From Actinomycetes bacterium (GTDB taxonomy: Bacteria > Actinomycetota > Actinomycetes > Mycobacteriales > Pseudonocardiaceae), in the NCBI GenBank assembly GCA_021793175.1, contig JAJYTH010000018.1:1-43657 (forward strand): 43,657 bases of DNA, read 5' to 3'. Positions 9,072 through 16,709 of this stretch are shown piece by piece. Made by a program: the position numbers and the translations under genes. The notes beneath the pieces were generated by a model. It did no database searches and had not been told where the DNA came from. It saw only the letters and a list, made by a program, of their open reading frames with translations. How positions within the stretch are numbered: position 1 is the first letter of the stretch; each line of letters begins with the position of its first letter.

Positions 9072-11840
9072 TTGGCGATGCGACGCAAGGTCGTCCAGCA
9101 GCGCGCGCGGGTGACGAACGCGCTGGAGGCACTACGCCACCAGATCGGACTGGCCCTCGGCGCCGCCCGTAACGCCCACCAGGACGCCGAGGACGAACTG
9201 GCCCGGTTACAACTGGAACAGCTCGTGGTGTCGGTGGGACTGGAACGCGCCGCCACCGACCCCAGAGTCGCAGAACACCGCAACGAGCCGGCTCTGGGTG
9301 CGGTGCTGTCGTGGCTGGACAGCGTGAAAAGTCGCTTCTACGCCGATTGGGCCGACGGTCCGGAACGACTGCGGCAACTCGTGGCCTCGGCCGCACCGGG
9401 GCCAGCCGGTCGGCCCGCCGGGGAATGGCTGGGCCGACTCGGCACGTTCGACGGCACGAAACCACCCGAGTTGTGGCGCATCGGGTCGGCCACCGTGGAC
9501 AGCGCCAGTGTCGGCCGCCCTTCGGGCACTCCCCTGACCTTCGATGTCGCGATGCCGCTGCTGGACGAGTCCCACCTGTCGATCACCTCGGTGCCGAAGA
9601 GCCGAGCGACCGTGGACGCGCTCGTGGAGAGCCTGTTGATGCGGGTGCTCAGCACGTTCGCTCCCGGCGCGGTGAAGGTGCATCTGTGGGACATAGGGCA
9701 GCTCACGGCCGTGCTGCCGAACTTCTACGCGCTGAGCCGGACCAGCGCGGTCACCGTGCACGACCCCACCCGGCTGGTGGACCTGCTCGACGAGCTCGCG
9801 GGCCACATCCGCCGCATCCACTCCCACACGCTGCAGGCCGGATATCCGTCGCTGCCCGCCATGCGGAAGGCCACGGGCAAACGCGTGGAGCCGTGGCGGG
9901 TCGCGGTGCTGTACGGCAACGGCGAGGACCTCGCGCCCGAACACCTGCGGGACCTCAGGCGCGTGGCCAGCGGCGCGTTGGCGGCGGGGATCTCGCTGAT
10001 CCTCGTGGACGTGCCCACGGTGTTGGGCGGTTCGGTGGAGACCATCAGTCTTCTCGACGACCGGCGCGCGATCACCTCGATGACCGGGTCGGACGTCGTC
10101 GTCGACCTTGACCCACCGCTGCCCGCGGGGCAGGTGGCGAGCGCCGCGGCCCGTATCGCCGAGGCCATCGTCACCAGGCAGGGAGGTCCACGGTCGTTCA
10201 CCGACCTGCTGCCGACGGAGTTCGGGCAGGAGTGCTCGGCCCGCGAGTTACGTGCGCCCGTCGGCTTCCATGAGGGCGAACCCGTGGAAGTCGTGATCGG
10301 TGACACCACTCCGCACGCGCTGATCGGTGGGCCGAGCGGGTCGGGCAAGACGAACTTCCTCTACGCGCTGCTCGGCAGTCTCGCCGCCCGGTACTCCCCC
10401 GACGAGCTGGCGCTGTACCTGCTGGACTTCAAAGAGGGCGTGTCCTTCGCCGGACTGGCGCCCGGTAAGAAGGATGAGAGCTGGCTGCCACACGCCCGGC
10501 TCGTCGGCGTCAACGTCAACACCGACAGGGAGTTCGGGTTGGCGCTGCTGCGGTTTCTGTCCGACGAGATGCGCCGCCGGTCCGCGGCGGCCAAGGAGTT
10601 CGAGGTCACCAACATCGCGGAGCTGCGCGAGCAGGATCCGGACGGGCACTGGCCGCGGATCGTCGCCGTGATCGACGAGTTCCAGTACCTGTTCGCCGAG
10701 CGGGACTCGGTGACGTCGATGGCGACGGCACTGTTGGAGGACCTGGCCCGGCGAGGCCGGTCGCAGGGCATCCACCTCATCCTCGCCAGCCAGGACATCG
10801 CGGGGATCGAAGCTTTCTGGGGCAAACCCGCCGTGTTCGAGCAGTGCACGCTGCGGATCGCGATGCCCAAGGCGCGGAGGGTGTTGGCGGAGGCGAACCA
10901 GGCCGCCGTGGCGGCTCCGCGCTGGCACGCCGTCGTCAACCACGAGTCGGGCGTGGCCCACGGCAACCAGTTGGCCCACATTCCCGACGCCAGCGGCAAG
11001 GGAACGTTTCCCGCCCTGCAACGACAGTTGTGGCAACGGTATGCCTCGCACGGCCGTCCACGCCTGTTCGACGGTGCTGTCGCACCACGCCTCGACGACT
11101 CGACGGCCTTCACCACGCTCGCACCGAGAACCGATCGGCCTCGCGCTCTGGTGGGTCAGTCGATCGAGGTCGCCGACAACGCCCACAGCATCGAGTTGAC
11201 GTCCGCGCCGGGACGCAACCTGGCGGTGCTGGGCAGCAGCCGGACCGAGGCCTTGTCCGTTCTCGACGCGGGAGCCCGGTCACTGGCCAAACAGTTCGAG
11301 ACGGGCACGGTGGAGTTCGTTCTCGGTTGCGCCGTGGACACCTGTCTCGACGAGGTGAACACGCTGTCGGACCGGCTGGCCGAGCACGGACACAAGGCGA
11401 CAGTGGTGAAGCCGGCGGAATTGCCTTCCCTGTTCGCCGATCTCGTCGAACGGATGTCCCGTTCGGACGGACGGATATTCGTGGTGTTGTACGGTGTGGA
11501 CGCGGTGCTGCCCGCGCTCGAACAGAAGGAACCCGGAAAACCCAGCGGACTCGACCACCTGCGCGTGCTGCTCAAGCAAGGTCCGCCCAAGGGTGTGCAC
11601 GTACTGGGTTGGTGGCGTGGGGTCGCCCGGCTCAAGGACACACTCGGTTTCGGCGGCACGGAGGACATCGGCGCCTGGGTGGCGCTGGATGTGCAGGGCA
11701 GCGAGCTCGCACCATTCTGCGCGGGCCAGGTGGTGCACTGGTCGCCGAGGCCGGGCCGGGCACTGTTCTTCGACCGCAGCACGCACGCGAGCCCGGAGGT
11801 CACCATCCCGTTCCACAGACCGGAGACCGACCATGTCTGA
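9072..11840 (+). CDS. FtsK/SpoIIIE-family ATPase with three-domain EccC-like layout
   Basis: The 922-aa protein starts at TTG 9072 (GAGG 10 bases upstream; ATG 9078 is the alternative). Residues 1-60 form a coiled coil. Residues about 160-390 look like a degenerate RecA-like domain without a P-loop (SITSVPKSRATVDALVE sits where Walker A would be). Residues about 400-650 are a full FtsK domain: Walker A GGPSGSGKT at 419-427, LLDFKEGVSF, Walker B with Asp 535-Glu 536 in VIDEFQYLF, and a sensor ILASQD. Residues about 700-922 form a second degenerate domain (NLAVLGSSRTEALS). No membrane helices are evident, unlike true FtsK. One active domain flanked by two degenerate ones and by small helical proteins resembles EccC of type VII secretion, but DNA pumping is equally possible. 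The gene overlaps the next by eight bases. Confidence 0.85.
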   Translation: MAMRRKVVQQRARVTNALEALRHQIGLALGAARNAHQDAEDELARLQLEQLVVSVGLERAATDPRVAEHRNEPALGAVLSWLDSVKSRFYADWADGPERLRQLVASAAPGPAGRPAGEWLGRLGTFDGTKPPELWRIGSATVDSASVGRPSGTPLTFDVAMPLLDESHLSITSVPKSRATVDALVESLLMRVLSTFAPGAVKVHLWDIGQLTAVLPNFYALSRTSAVTVHDPTRLVDLLDELAGHIRRIHSHTLQAGYPSLPAMRKATGKRVEPWRVAVLYGNGEDLAPEHLRDLRRVASGALAAGISLILVDVPTVLGGSVETISLLDDRRAITSMTGSDVVVDLDPPLPAGQVASAAARIAEAIVTRQGGPRSFTDLLPTEFGQECSARELRAPVGFHEGEPVEVVIGDTTPHALIGGPSGSGKTNFLYALLGSLAARYSPDELALYLLDFKEGVSFAGLAPGKKDESWLPHARLVGVNVNTDREFGLALLRFLSDEMRRRSAAAKEFEVTNIAELREQDPDGHWPRIVAVIDEFQYLFAERDSVTSMATALLEDLARRGRSQGIHLILASQDIAGIEAFWGKPAVFEQCTLRIAMPKARRVLAEANQAAVAAPRWHAVVNHESGVAHGNQLAHIPDASGKGTFPALQRQLWQRYASHGRPRLFDGAVAPRLDDSTAFTTLAPRTDRPRALVGQSIEVADNAHSIELTSAPGRNLAVLGSSRTEALSVLDAGARSLAKQFETGTVEFVLGCAVDTCLDEVNTLSDRLAEHGHKATVVKPAELPSLFADLVERMSRSDGRIFVVLYGVDAVLPALEQKEPGKPSGLDHLRVLLKQGPPKGVHVLGWWRGVARLKDTLGFGGTEDIGAWVALDVQGSELAPFCAGQVVHWSPRPGRALFFDRSTHASPEVTIPFHRPETDHV

Positions 11841-12201
11841 CGAGCCCACGGCCGCCGTCCGCTACAAGGAGATCATGGGACTAGCCCGCAAGGCCGCCGA
11901 CGACCTGCGGGACTGGGAACGCAAACGCATCGTCGAGTTGGAGTCGGAGATCGCCGAGGCCGACAGACGGCTCGACGCCGCGGCCGAACAGGAGACCGCC
12001 GTCCAGGAGCGAGCTCTTCGCTGGTGGCGCATGGCCTGCGACAACGTGGACCGGCTGCCGTGGCTGGAGCCGGGCGAACAGCCGTCCCCGATCAGCTCGG
12101 CCAGAGGCGACCGGGCGGTCCGCTACGTCGACGAACTCCGCGGTATCTACCGGGAACTGACCGAGGCCATCGCAAGCCTCGGCTGGCGAGCTCGCCGCTA
12201 G
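11833..12201 (+). CDS. coiled-coil protein, last gene of FtsK cassette
   Basis: The 122-aa product starts at ATG 11833 inside the 3' end of the ATPase gene (eight-base overlap), so translation is probably coupled. Residues 8-65 are a strongly charged helix (DLRDWERKRIVELESEIAEA), followed by a Trp-rich turn RALRWWRMACDNVDRLPWLE and a second helix region. No family is recognised. The position implies a stoichiometric partner of the ATPase. The frame remains open beyond its TAG stop into the following ImmA-like gene, which is in the same frame. Confidence 0.75.
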   Translation: MSDEPTAAVRYKEIMGLARKAADDLRDWERKRIVELESEIAEADRRLDAAAEQETAVQERALRWWRMACDNVDRLPWLEPGEQPSPISSARGDRAVRYVDELRGIYRELTEAIASLGWRARR

Positions 12202-12273
12202 GACAGAACCGAGGAAGACCGCCCACCCGTCAAGAGCTGGCAAGACCGGGCCGCGTTTTCTAAAACCGCACAG

Positions 12274-13133
12274 GTGGCTATCGACACCGCCTCCATAGGC
12301 AAGCAGATCGCTTGGAACGTGGAGTTCGTCGGCAGCCATGACGACAGGTTCTCCCTTCCCTCCATCGACCCCGTCGACCGCCCGGGCAACTTCGCCGAAG
12401 TGGAACAGGTCGCGGCCGCAGCGCGGAGAATGATCGGCCTGAACACGACCGACCCCTTGTTCAACCTGTCGGAGACGTTCTCCCGATTCGGCCTCCTCTC
12501 CTTCTCTCTCGACATGGGGGCGAATTCGGCGGACGCGGCTTCCATTCTTTTGCCGTCCGGTGGTGTCGCCGTCGTCAACGGCGGTCTTCGGGTCGGCCGC
12601 CGACGACTCGCCCTCGCTCACGAATTCGGCCATTACCTGTTCGCCGACGAGTACACGGTCGATTGGCGGATCGACGACAAAGAAGACGGGTACGCCTGGG
12701 AATCGCGCATCGACCGCTTCGCTCGCGCACTGCTCCTCCCTGTGGAGGGCTTGGATAGCTTTTGGAAGAGTCTTCGACTGAGCGGGGACTCCTTGCGGAC
12801 GACGGCGGTCAAGACGGCCAGCAGGTTTCGGGTCGACATGGCCACACTCGCGCGAAGGGTCCGGGAGTTGAAGTTGGCGGGGAAGCCGAGTCAGCCCAAA
12901 TAAGGCAGTTCCGAACGAAACGCGCCGACATAGTGGAGCTCAACCTGGTAACGAGCGACGAGCTTGCTCCACCATCCCTTCCTCGCCCCTACGAAGAAGC
13001 CGTACTGCGCTTGTATCGGCAAGAATTCGTGTCTGCCGCACGCGCTACCGATCTTTTATTCGACACCTGGGACGAAAGCGACCTGCCAGAACTCGCAGAG
13101 CTCCCGGAAAGCGCTATCTGGCATTTCGTCTGA
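12274..13133 (+). pseudogene. ImmA/IrrE-family metallopeptidase, split by a -1 frameshift
   Basis: The first part (from GTG 12274; frame open since 12202) encodes a zinc peptidase domain with the HEFGHYLF motif near residue 116 and the downstream DRFARALLLP that usually follows in this family. It stops at 12903 after KLAGKPSQPK. The expected C-terminal region (RTKRADIVELNLV, RPYEEAVLRLYRQEFVSAAR, DTWDESDLPEL, ending SAIWHFV) is in another frame from about 12885 to 13133. Adding one G to the four-G run near 12883 joins them smoothly. The restored stop overlaps the PIN start as TGATG, which supports the restored reading. Family members often carry an N-terminal helix-turn-helix; none is seen. 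Either a real mutation, a sequencing error or programmed slippage is possible. The GC content here is visibly lower than in flanking genes. Confidence 0.75.
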
Positions 13134-13618
13134 TGTCCGGAGTCGAACTCTCTCCCAGACCGGCCACCGAAGTCGAGTTATTGGTTTTCGACACCAGCCC
13201 GTTGATCCACTTCGCTCGCCAGAACTGGTTCGGGGTATTAAAAGCGGTGGTTGGCGACCGTAAGGCACTGATCCCCGACGTTGTGGTCGATGAGTTGACC
13301 GAAAGTGCCGCACGAGACGACAGGGTCAAAGCAGCACTCGAGGCAACCTGGATCGAACGCAGGGAACTTCGTACACCGGAGGAGATAGCGACTTTCGCTC
13401 AATTCGCGGCGGTGCTGGTCCGCGGCGCTGGTGACGCAAGAAAACGGGCTGTGCTGACCGCCACGTTGTTCGCCGTCCGGTCAAGCCATCGGTTCGGTGA
13501 CGAGTGCTTCGCAGGTTCGGGCCACCGTCGCGGCGGCGTGGCGTTCCGCCGAGTCCAGTACCGGATTCTCCGCGTACGATCGCCACAGCCGCAGGGCGTC
13601 CACGGCGGTTCGTCGTAA
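13133..13618 (+). pseudogene. PIN-domain nuclease, 3'-truncated
   Basis: The ATG at 13133 overlaps the stop of the restored ImmA-like frame (TGATG). Residues 15-100 are a PIN-type N-terminal half: LLVFDTSPLIHFARQNW with the first catalytic Asp, and LIPDVVVDELTE with the acidic residue of the second motif. After about residue 100 (LVRGAGDARKRA) the sequence no longer looks like a PIN domain; from 13481 it is simply the antisense of the iniC 3' end and is Arg/Gly-rich. The C-terminal acidic residues that complete a PIN active site are missing. ImmA/IrrE-like genes with PIN partners are a recurring actinobacterial pair, plausibly a toxin-antitoxin-like module. This copy looks dead. Confidence 0.7.
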
Positions 13619-14743
13619 GCCCGGCTCGCCCATGCCCGCTCCGAGTCGCGCCTGTGGGGCGACGCCGTAGCCGCCGACGAGACGGATGGCCTCGTCGCCG
13701 AGTTCCCCGGGAAAGTTCACCCGGCCCGTGCGCAGAGCGGCGAACAGCCGCAACTCCGCGAACTCGTGCGCCCCGGTGAGAGTGCGTTCCAGTTCGGCGG
13801 CCAACGAAGCGGCGGACGGCCGGGGCTCTCTGCTCAACACCACTCCCAGGCCCAGTAACGCCGACCGTGCTTTCAACACGGAGGCACGGTCGGCGAAATA
13901 CACCGCCACGGCCTCGCCCAGCACGTTCAAACCGCTGCGTCGGCACAGCTCCGCGACCAGCGCCTGCGGGGTGGTGATCCCGCCCCGGAGCAACGTGGTG
14001 GCGAGGCGGACGCCGTACAACCCGAACCGGTCCAGCAGCCTCGCCCGCTCCGGTTCCCCGCCGAACCGGGCCGCCGACAACAACAGTGGGTCGAGTTCCG
14101 ACTTCGGGGCCGCCGCGAGCGCCGCCAACGACTCGAACTCGTCCCGCCGCAGCGTCCGCGCCGCGCACGCGGTCAGACCGGCGACCGCGACGACGTCCTG
14201 GCACAGCTCCGCGGCCGCCGGGTCCCTCGCCCACCGGCGGGCGACCCGGCGGGCCGAGATGAGAGCGTCCACCCGACCCCCGCCCAGCTCGTCCGCGCGC
14301 GCCAGCACCACGAGCGCGTTCACCGGGGCGACGTGGGACGCGGCACGGTTCTGCGCCGCACGCAACAACGTTAGGTCAGCCTCGTGCGGGTGCCCCGCGA
14401 GGTAGAGCACCGCGTCGGCCTCCATGCAGATCAGGTCGGCGACGCGTGCGGTGCCGTCCTGTTGGGCCTGCGAGGTGTCGAGGACGAGCAGCTCCGGCCA
14501 CACGTTGTCGCCCGGTAGGTGGTGCCACGACATCGACGACGTCCGCCGCCCCCTGCCCGCCGCGCCCACGAGCGCCGAGACCAACGTCGTTTTCCCCGTC
14601 CCCGACGCGCCCGCCACCACCACGCGTAAAGGCTCGTTCATCCGGGCGAGGTGCCTTCCCAACCAGTTCGTGGCCCTGGGACTGTCCGCGTACACCCGCT
14701 GCGCGCGGGTCAGCAGTGACCAGGCTCGGTCGGCCAGGCTCAT
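13481..14743 (-). CDS. iniC: IniC-like dynamin-related GTPase
   Basis: ATG 14743 overlaps the TGA of the upstream gene (ATGA), so translation is coupled. The 420-aa protein has a P-loop GASGTGKTTL at residues 45-54. The switch region reads VLDTSQAQQ instead of DxxG, and the base-recognition motif reads VVLARADEL instead of the usual T/NKxD. It therefore looks like a divergent or weak GTPase. An Ala/Leu-rich helical C-terminal half follows. In mycobacteria IniC is the smaller dynamin partner of IniA, and the pair is linked to envelope stress and isoniazid response. At 420 aa it is shorter than the mycobacterial protein of about 490 aa. Assignment rests on gene order and domain type. Confidence 0.8.
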   Translation of the reverse strand: MSLADRAWSLLTRAQRVYADSPRATNWLGRHLARMNEPLRVVVAGASGTGKTTLVSALVGAAGRGRRTSSMSWHHLPGDNVWPELLVLDTSQAQQDGTARVADLICMEADAVLYLAGHPHEADLTLLRAAQNRAASHVAPVNALVVLARADELGGGRVDALISARRVARRWARDPAAAELCQDVVAVAGLTACAARTLRRDEFESLAALAAAPKSELDPLLLSAARFGGEPERARLLDRFGLYGVRLATTLLRGGITTPQALVAELCRRSGLNVLGEAVAVYFADRASVLKARSALLGLGVVLSREPRPSAASLAAELERTLTGAHEFAELRLFAALRTGRVNFPGELGDEAIRLVGGYGVAPQARLGAGMGEPGLRRTAVDALRLWRSYAENPVLDSAERHAAATVARTCEALVTEPMA

Positions 14744-16614
14744 GCCGTCAGACCTCGCGGGACGGCCTGGGGAACCAGTGCGTCGGCCCGGCGCCGCAAC
14801 AGCTCCAGTTCCTCGATGCGGTTCGCCACCTTCCGCACGGCCGTGTTCCTCTCGGCCGTCTCGGTGTCGATGGCCTGCTTCACCTGCCGGGCCGCGTCGC
14901 TGATCTCCGTGCGCAATTCGTGTGCCACCGCTGTGCACCGGTCGCGCAGCTCCCGGTGGATCAGGCGTACGGTGTCCTTGCTCTTCTTGCCGTAGGCGAG
15001 GAAGAAATCGTCGACGTAACGTTGGGCGGCCGCACGCGCCGCCGCCTGGCGCCGTTTGAGTCGGGTGCTGCGTTCGTCGAGGACGCTTTTGGCACCGAAC
15101 GCCACCCCCGCACCGATCGAGATCGGGTTGATGAGACTCATCCCGGCCAGCGTCGTCGCGAGCCCGAACATCAGCAGCCCGCTGTACGACCCGCGCATGC
15201 CGACGAACAACTTCTGCCCGACCGTGAACCGCTCGACGTTCGGTGTGCCCAGCTCGTCGAGCTCGCCCGTGGGTGGTTCGAGCAGCACCGAATCCGGCGC
15301 GAACACGTCGGCGTTTCGAGGAGCGATGGCGCCGGCGAGCCTGCGCGTGATCCACTCGAATCGGTCGAGCAGCCAGCCGGAATTGGCTTCGGCCGCGGCC
15401 CGCAGGTTGTCCCGCAACCACTCCTCGAACTCCGGCCAGTCCTTGGCGGGGTCGGCGACCTCGAAGTACTCGTCCGCTTCGCGGATGATGCGACGGGTGC
15501 GATCCCGCAGGTCGTAGTCGAGGTCGGCGGTGAGATCGGCGACCTCGTCGGAGAGCACGGTCTGCCACCGTGCCGATTCGCGTTGCAACCGCTCCAAACT
15601 GGCGGTCAGGGACCGATATCGCAAGGTGAGTCCGCCGGTGCCGTCCTGCTTCAGGTCGGCCAGTCGCTCCCGCAGCGGCACCATCAGGGTGTCCACGGTC
15701 AGCCGGGTCAACGCACCCGCACACCGTCGACGCAGCACGTCGGCGTTACCCATCAGTTCGTGGTGCAAGTAGGAGATGAGGGCGGGAAAACCGGATTCGG
15801 CGTTCAACTCGGAGTCGTTCGCTCGCGCGGCCGCCAACCGTAGTGTCGACGACACCGGGAACACCGTCACGGGCAGACCTCGACGTTCGAGTCGGGCACG
15901 GTTGTGCGCGACGACGCGCTGCCACCCCGGGACCAGGTCGGTCTTGGTGAGAGCGACGGCCACCGTCGGACACACGGACAGCGCCCGCTCCATGATGTCC
16001 AGTTCCGCGGGAGAGAAGCTGCGGGTCACATCGCTGGCGAGCAACACCGCGTCCGCTTGGGACATGACCGACAGCGCGGCCCGGGCGTGGTCGCCGTAGC
16101 TGTCGCCGTCCGTGCCGCAGGGCGGCGTGTCGATCAGTGTCAGTCCACTTTCGAGGAGTTTCCGCGGGAGTCCTATCTCGACTCTAGCTACCCCGCTGCG
16201 GCGGTTGGCCTCCGCCGACGCCGATTCGACCGGAACGGGCTCGCGCTCAGCACCCGTCAACGCGGGGACATCGTGGACGGGCCCTTCCAGCATCAGATTG
16301 CCTTTCGGTGCCGACTCCAGAAGCGGAGCGGGATCACCGGGGACGAGTCGCGCCACAGGCGAGGACGCGTACTCCAACACGGTGGGCACGGTCGTGGTGA
16401 CGTCGTCGCCCACCGCGCACACAGTGGACCCGAGCAGTCCGTTGAGCAGTTGGCTCTTGCCCTGCCCCGACGCACCGAGCACGACGACACGCACTTTGGG
16501 CCCCGCCAGTTCGGTGCGGCGGGCACGCAGGAGCCGTCCGAGGTCGGTGCGCTCCTGCACAGCGCAGGACCGGATGGCCTCGTCCAACACGTCGAGCCAC
16601 GGCGTTGCCTTCAT
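14740..16614 (-). CDS. iniA: IniA-like bacterial dynamin
   Basis: The 624-aa product has a dynamin-type GTPase: P-loop GASGQGKS at 47-54, a Thr-rich switch I (DDVTTTVPTVLEY), G3 motif LIDTPPCG, and G4 motif TKTD. A long helical stalk follows (TLRYRSLTASLERLQRES, DEYFEVADPAKDWPEFEEWL), then a hydrophobic hairpin about residues 490-530 (SGLLMFGLATTLAGMSLINP) that would insert in the membrane, and a second helical bundle to the end. This order (GTPase, stalk, membrane paddle, stalk) is that of IniA and other bacterial dynamin-like proteins, which remodel or fuse membranes. G3 has Pro in place of the usual Gly. It is preceded by a strong stem-loop separating it from iniB and is coupled to iniC. 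Confidence 0.87.
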   Translation of the reverse strand: MKATPWLDVLDEAIRSCAVQERTDLGRLLRARRTELAGPKVRVVVLGASGQGKSQLLNGLLGSTVCAVGDDVTTTVPTVLEYASSPVARLVPGDPAPLLESAPKGNLMLEGPVHDVPALTGAEREPVPVESASAEANRRSGVARVEIGLPRKLLESGLTLIDTPPCGTDGDSYGDHARAALSVMSQADAVLLASDVTRSFSPAELDIMERALSVCPTVAVALTKTDLVPGWQRVVAHNRARLERRGLPVTVFPVSSTLRLAAARANDSELNAESGFPALISYLHHELMGNADVLRRRCAGALTRLTVDTLMVPLRERLADLKQDGTGGLTLRYRSLTASLERLQRESARWQTVLSDEVADLTADLDYDLRDRTRRIIREADEYFEVADPAKDWPEFEEWLRDNLRAAAEANSGWLLDRFEWITRRLAGAIAPRNADVFAPDSVLLEPPTGELDELGTPNVERFTVGQKLFVGMRGSYSGLLMFGLATTLAGMSLINPISIGAGVAFGAKSVLDERSTRLKRRQAAARAAAQRYVDDFFLAYGKKSKDTVRLIHRELRDRCTAVAHELRTEISDAARQVKQAIDTETAERNTAVRKVANRIEELELLRRRADALVPQAVPRGLTA

Positions 16615-16650
16615 CGATCGGACAGTGTGCCTGGTTCCCTCCAGGCAGTA

Positions 16651-16685
16651 CAGGCCGGGCTCGTAATATCACCGAGCCCGGCCTG
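16651..16685 (-). terminator. strong stem-loop between iniB and iniA
   Basis: CAGGCCGGGCTCG (16651-16663) and CGAGCCCGGCCTG (16673-16685) are a perfect 13-bp inverted repeat with a nine-base A/T-rich loop. It lies between the iniB stop and the iniA start. No U-tract follows on the minus strand, so it may be a partial terminator or an mRNA-stabilising element that lets iniB be made in excess over iniA/iniC. Confidence 0.65.
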
Positions 16686-16709
16686 TTACTCGATCGAGAT
16701 TACTCGGAG

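Noticed and set aside
12202..12273. Possible fusion of the last FtsK-cassette gene with the ImmA-like gene by stop readthrough
   Set aside because: They share a frame, but a TAG stop separates unrelated domains and the linker has no conserved look; shared frame is a one-in-three chance event.
14744..15724. Upstream extension of the IniC-like frame
   Set aside because: It is out-of-frame iniA; the ATGA overlap and P-loop position support the start at 14743.
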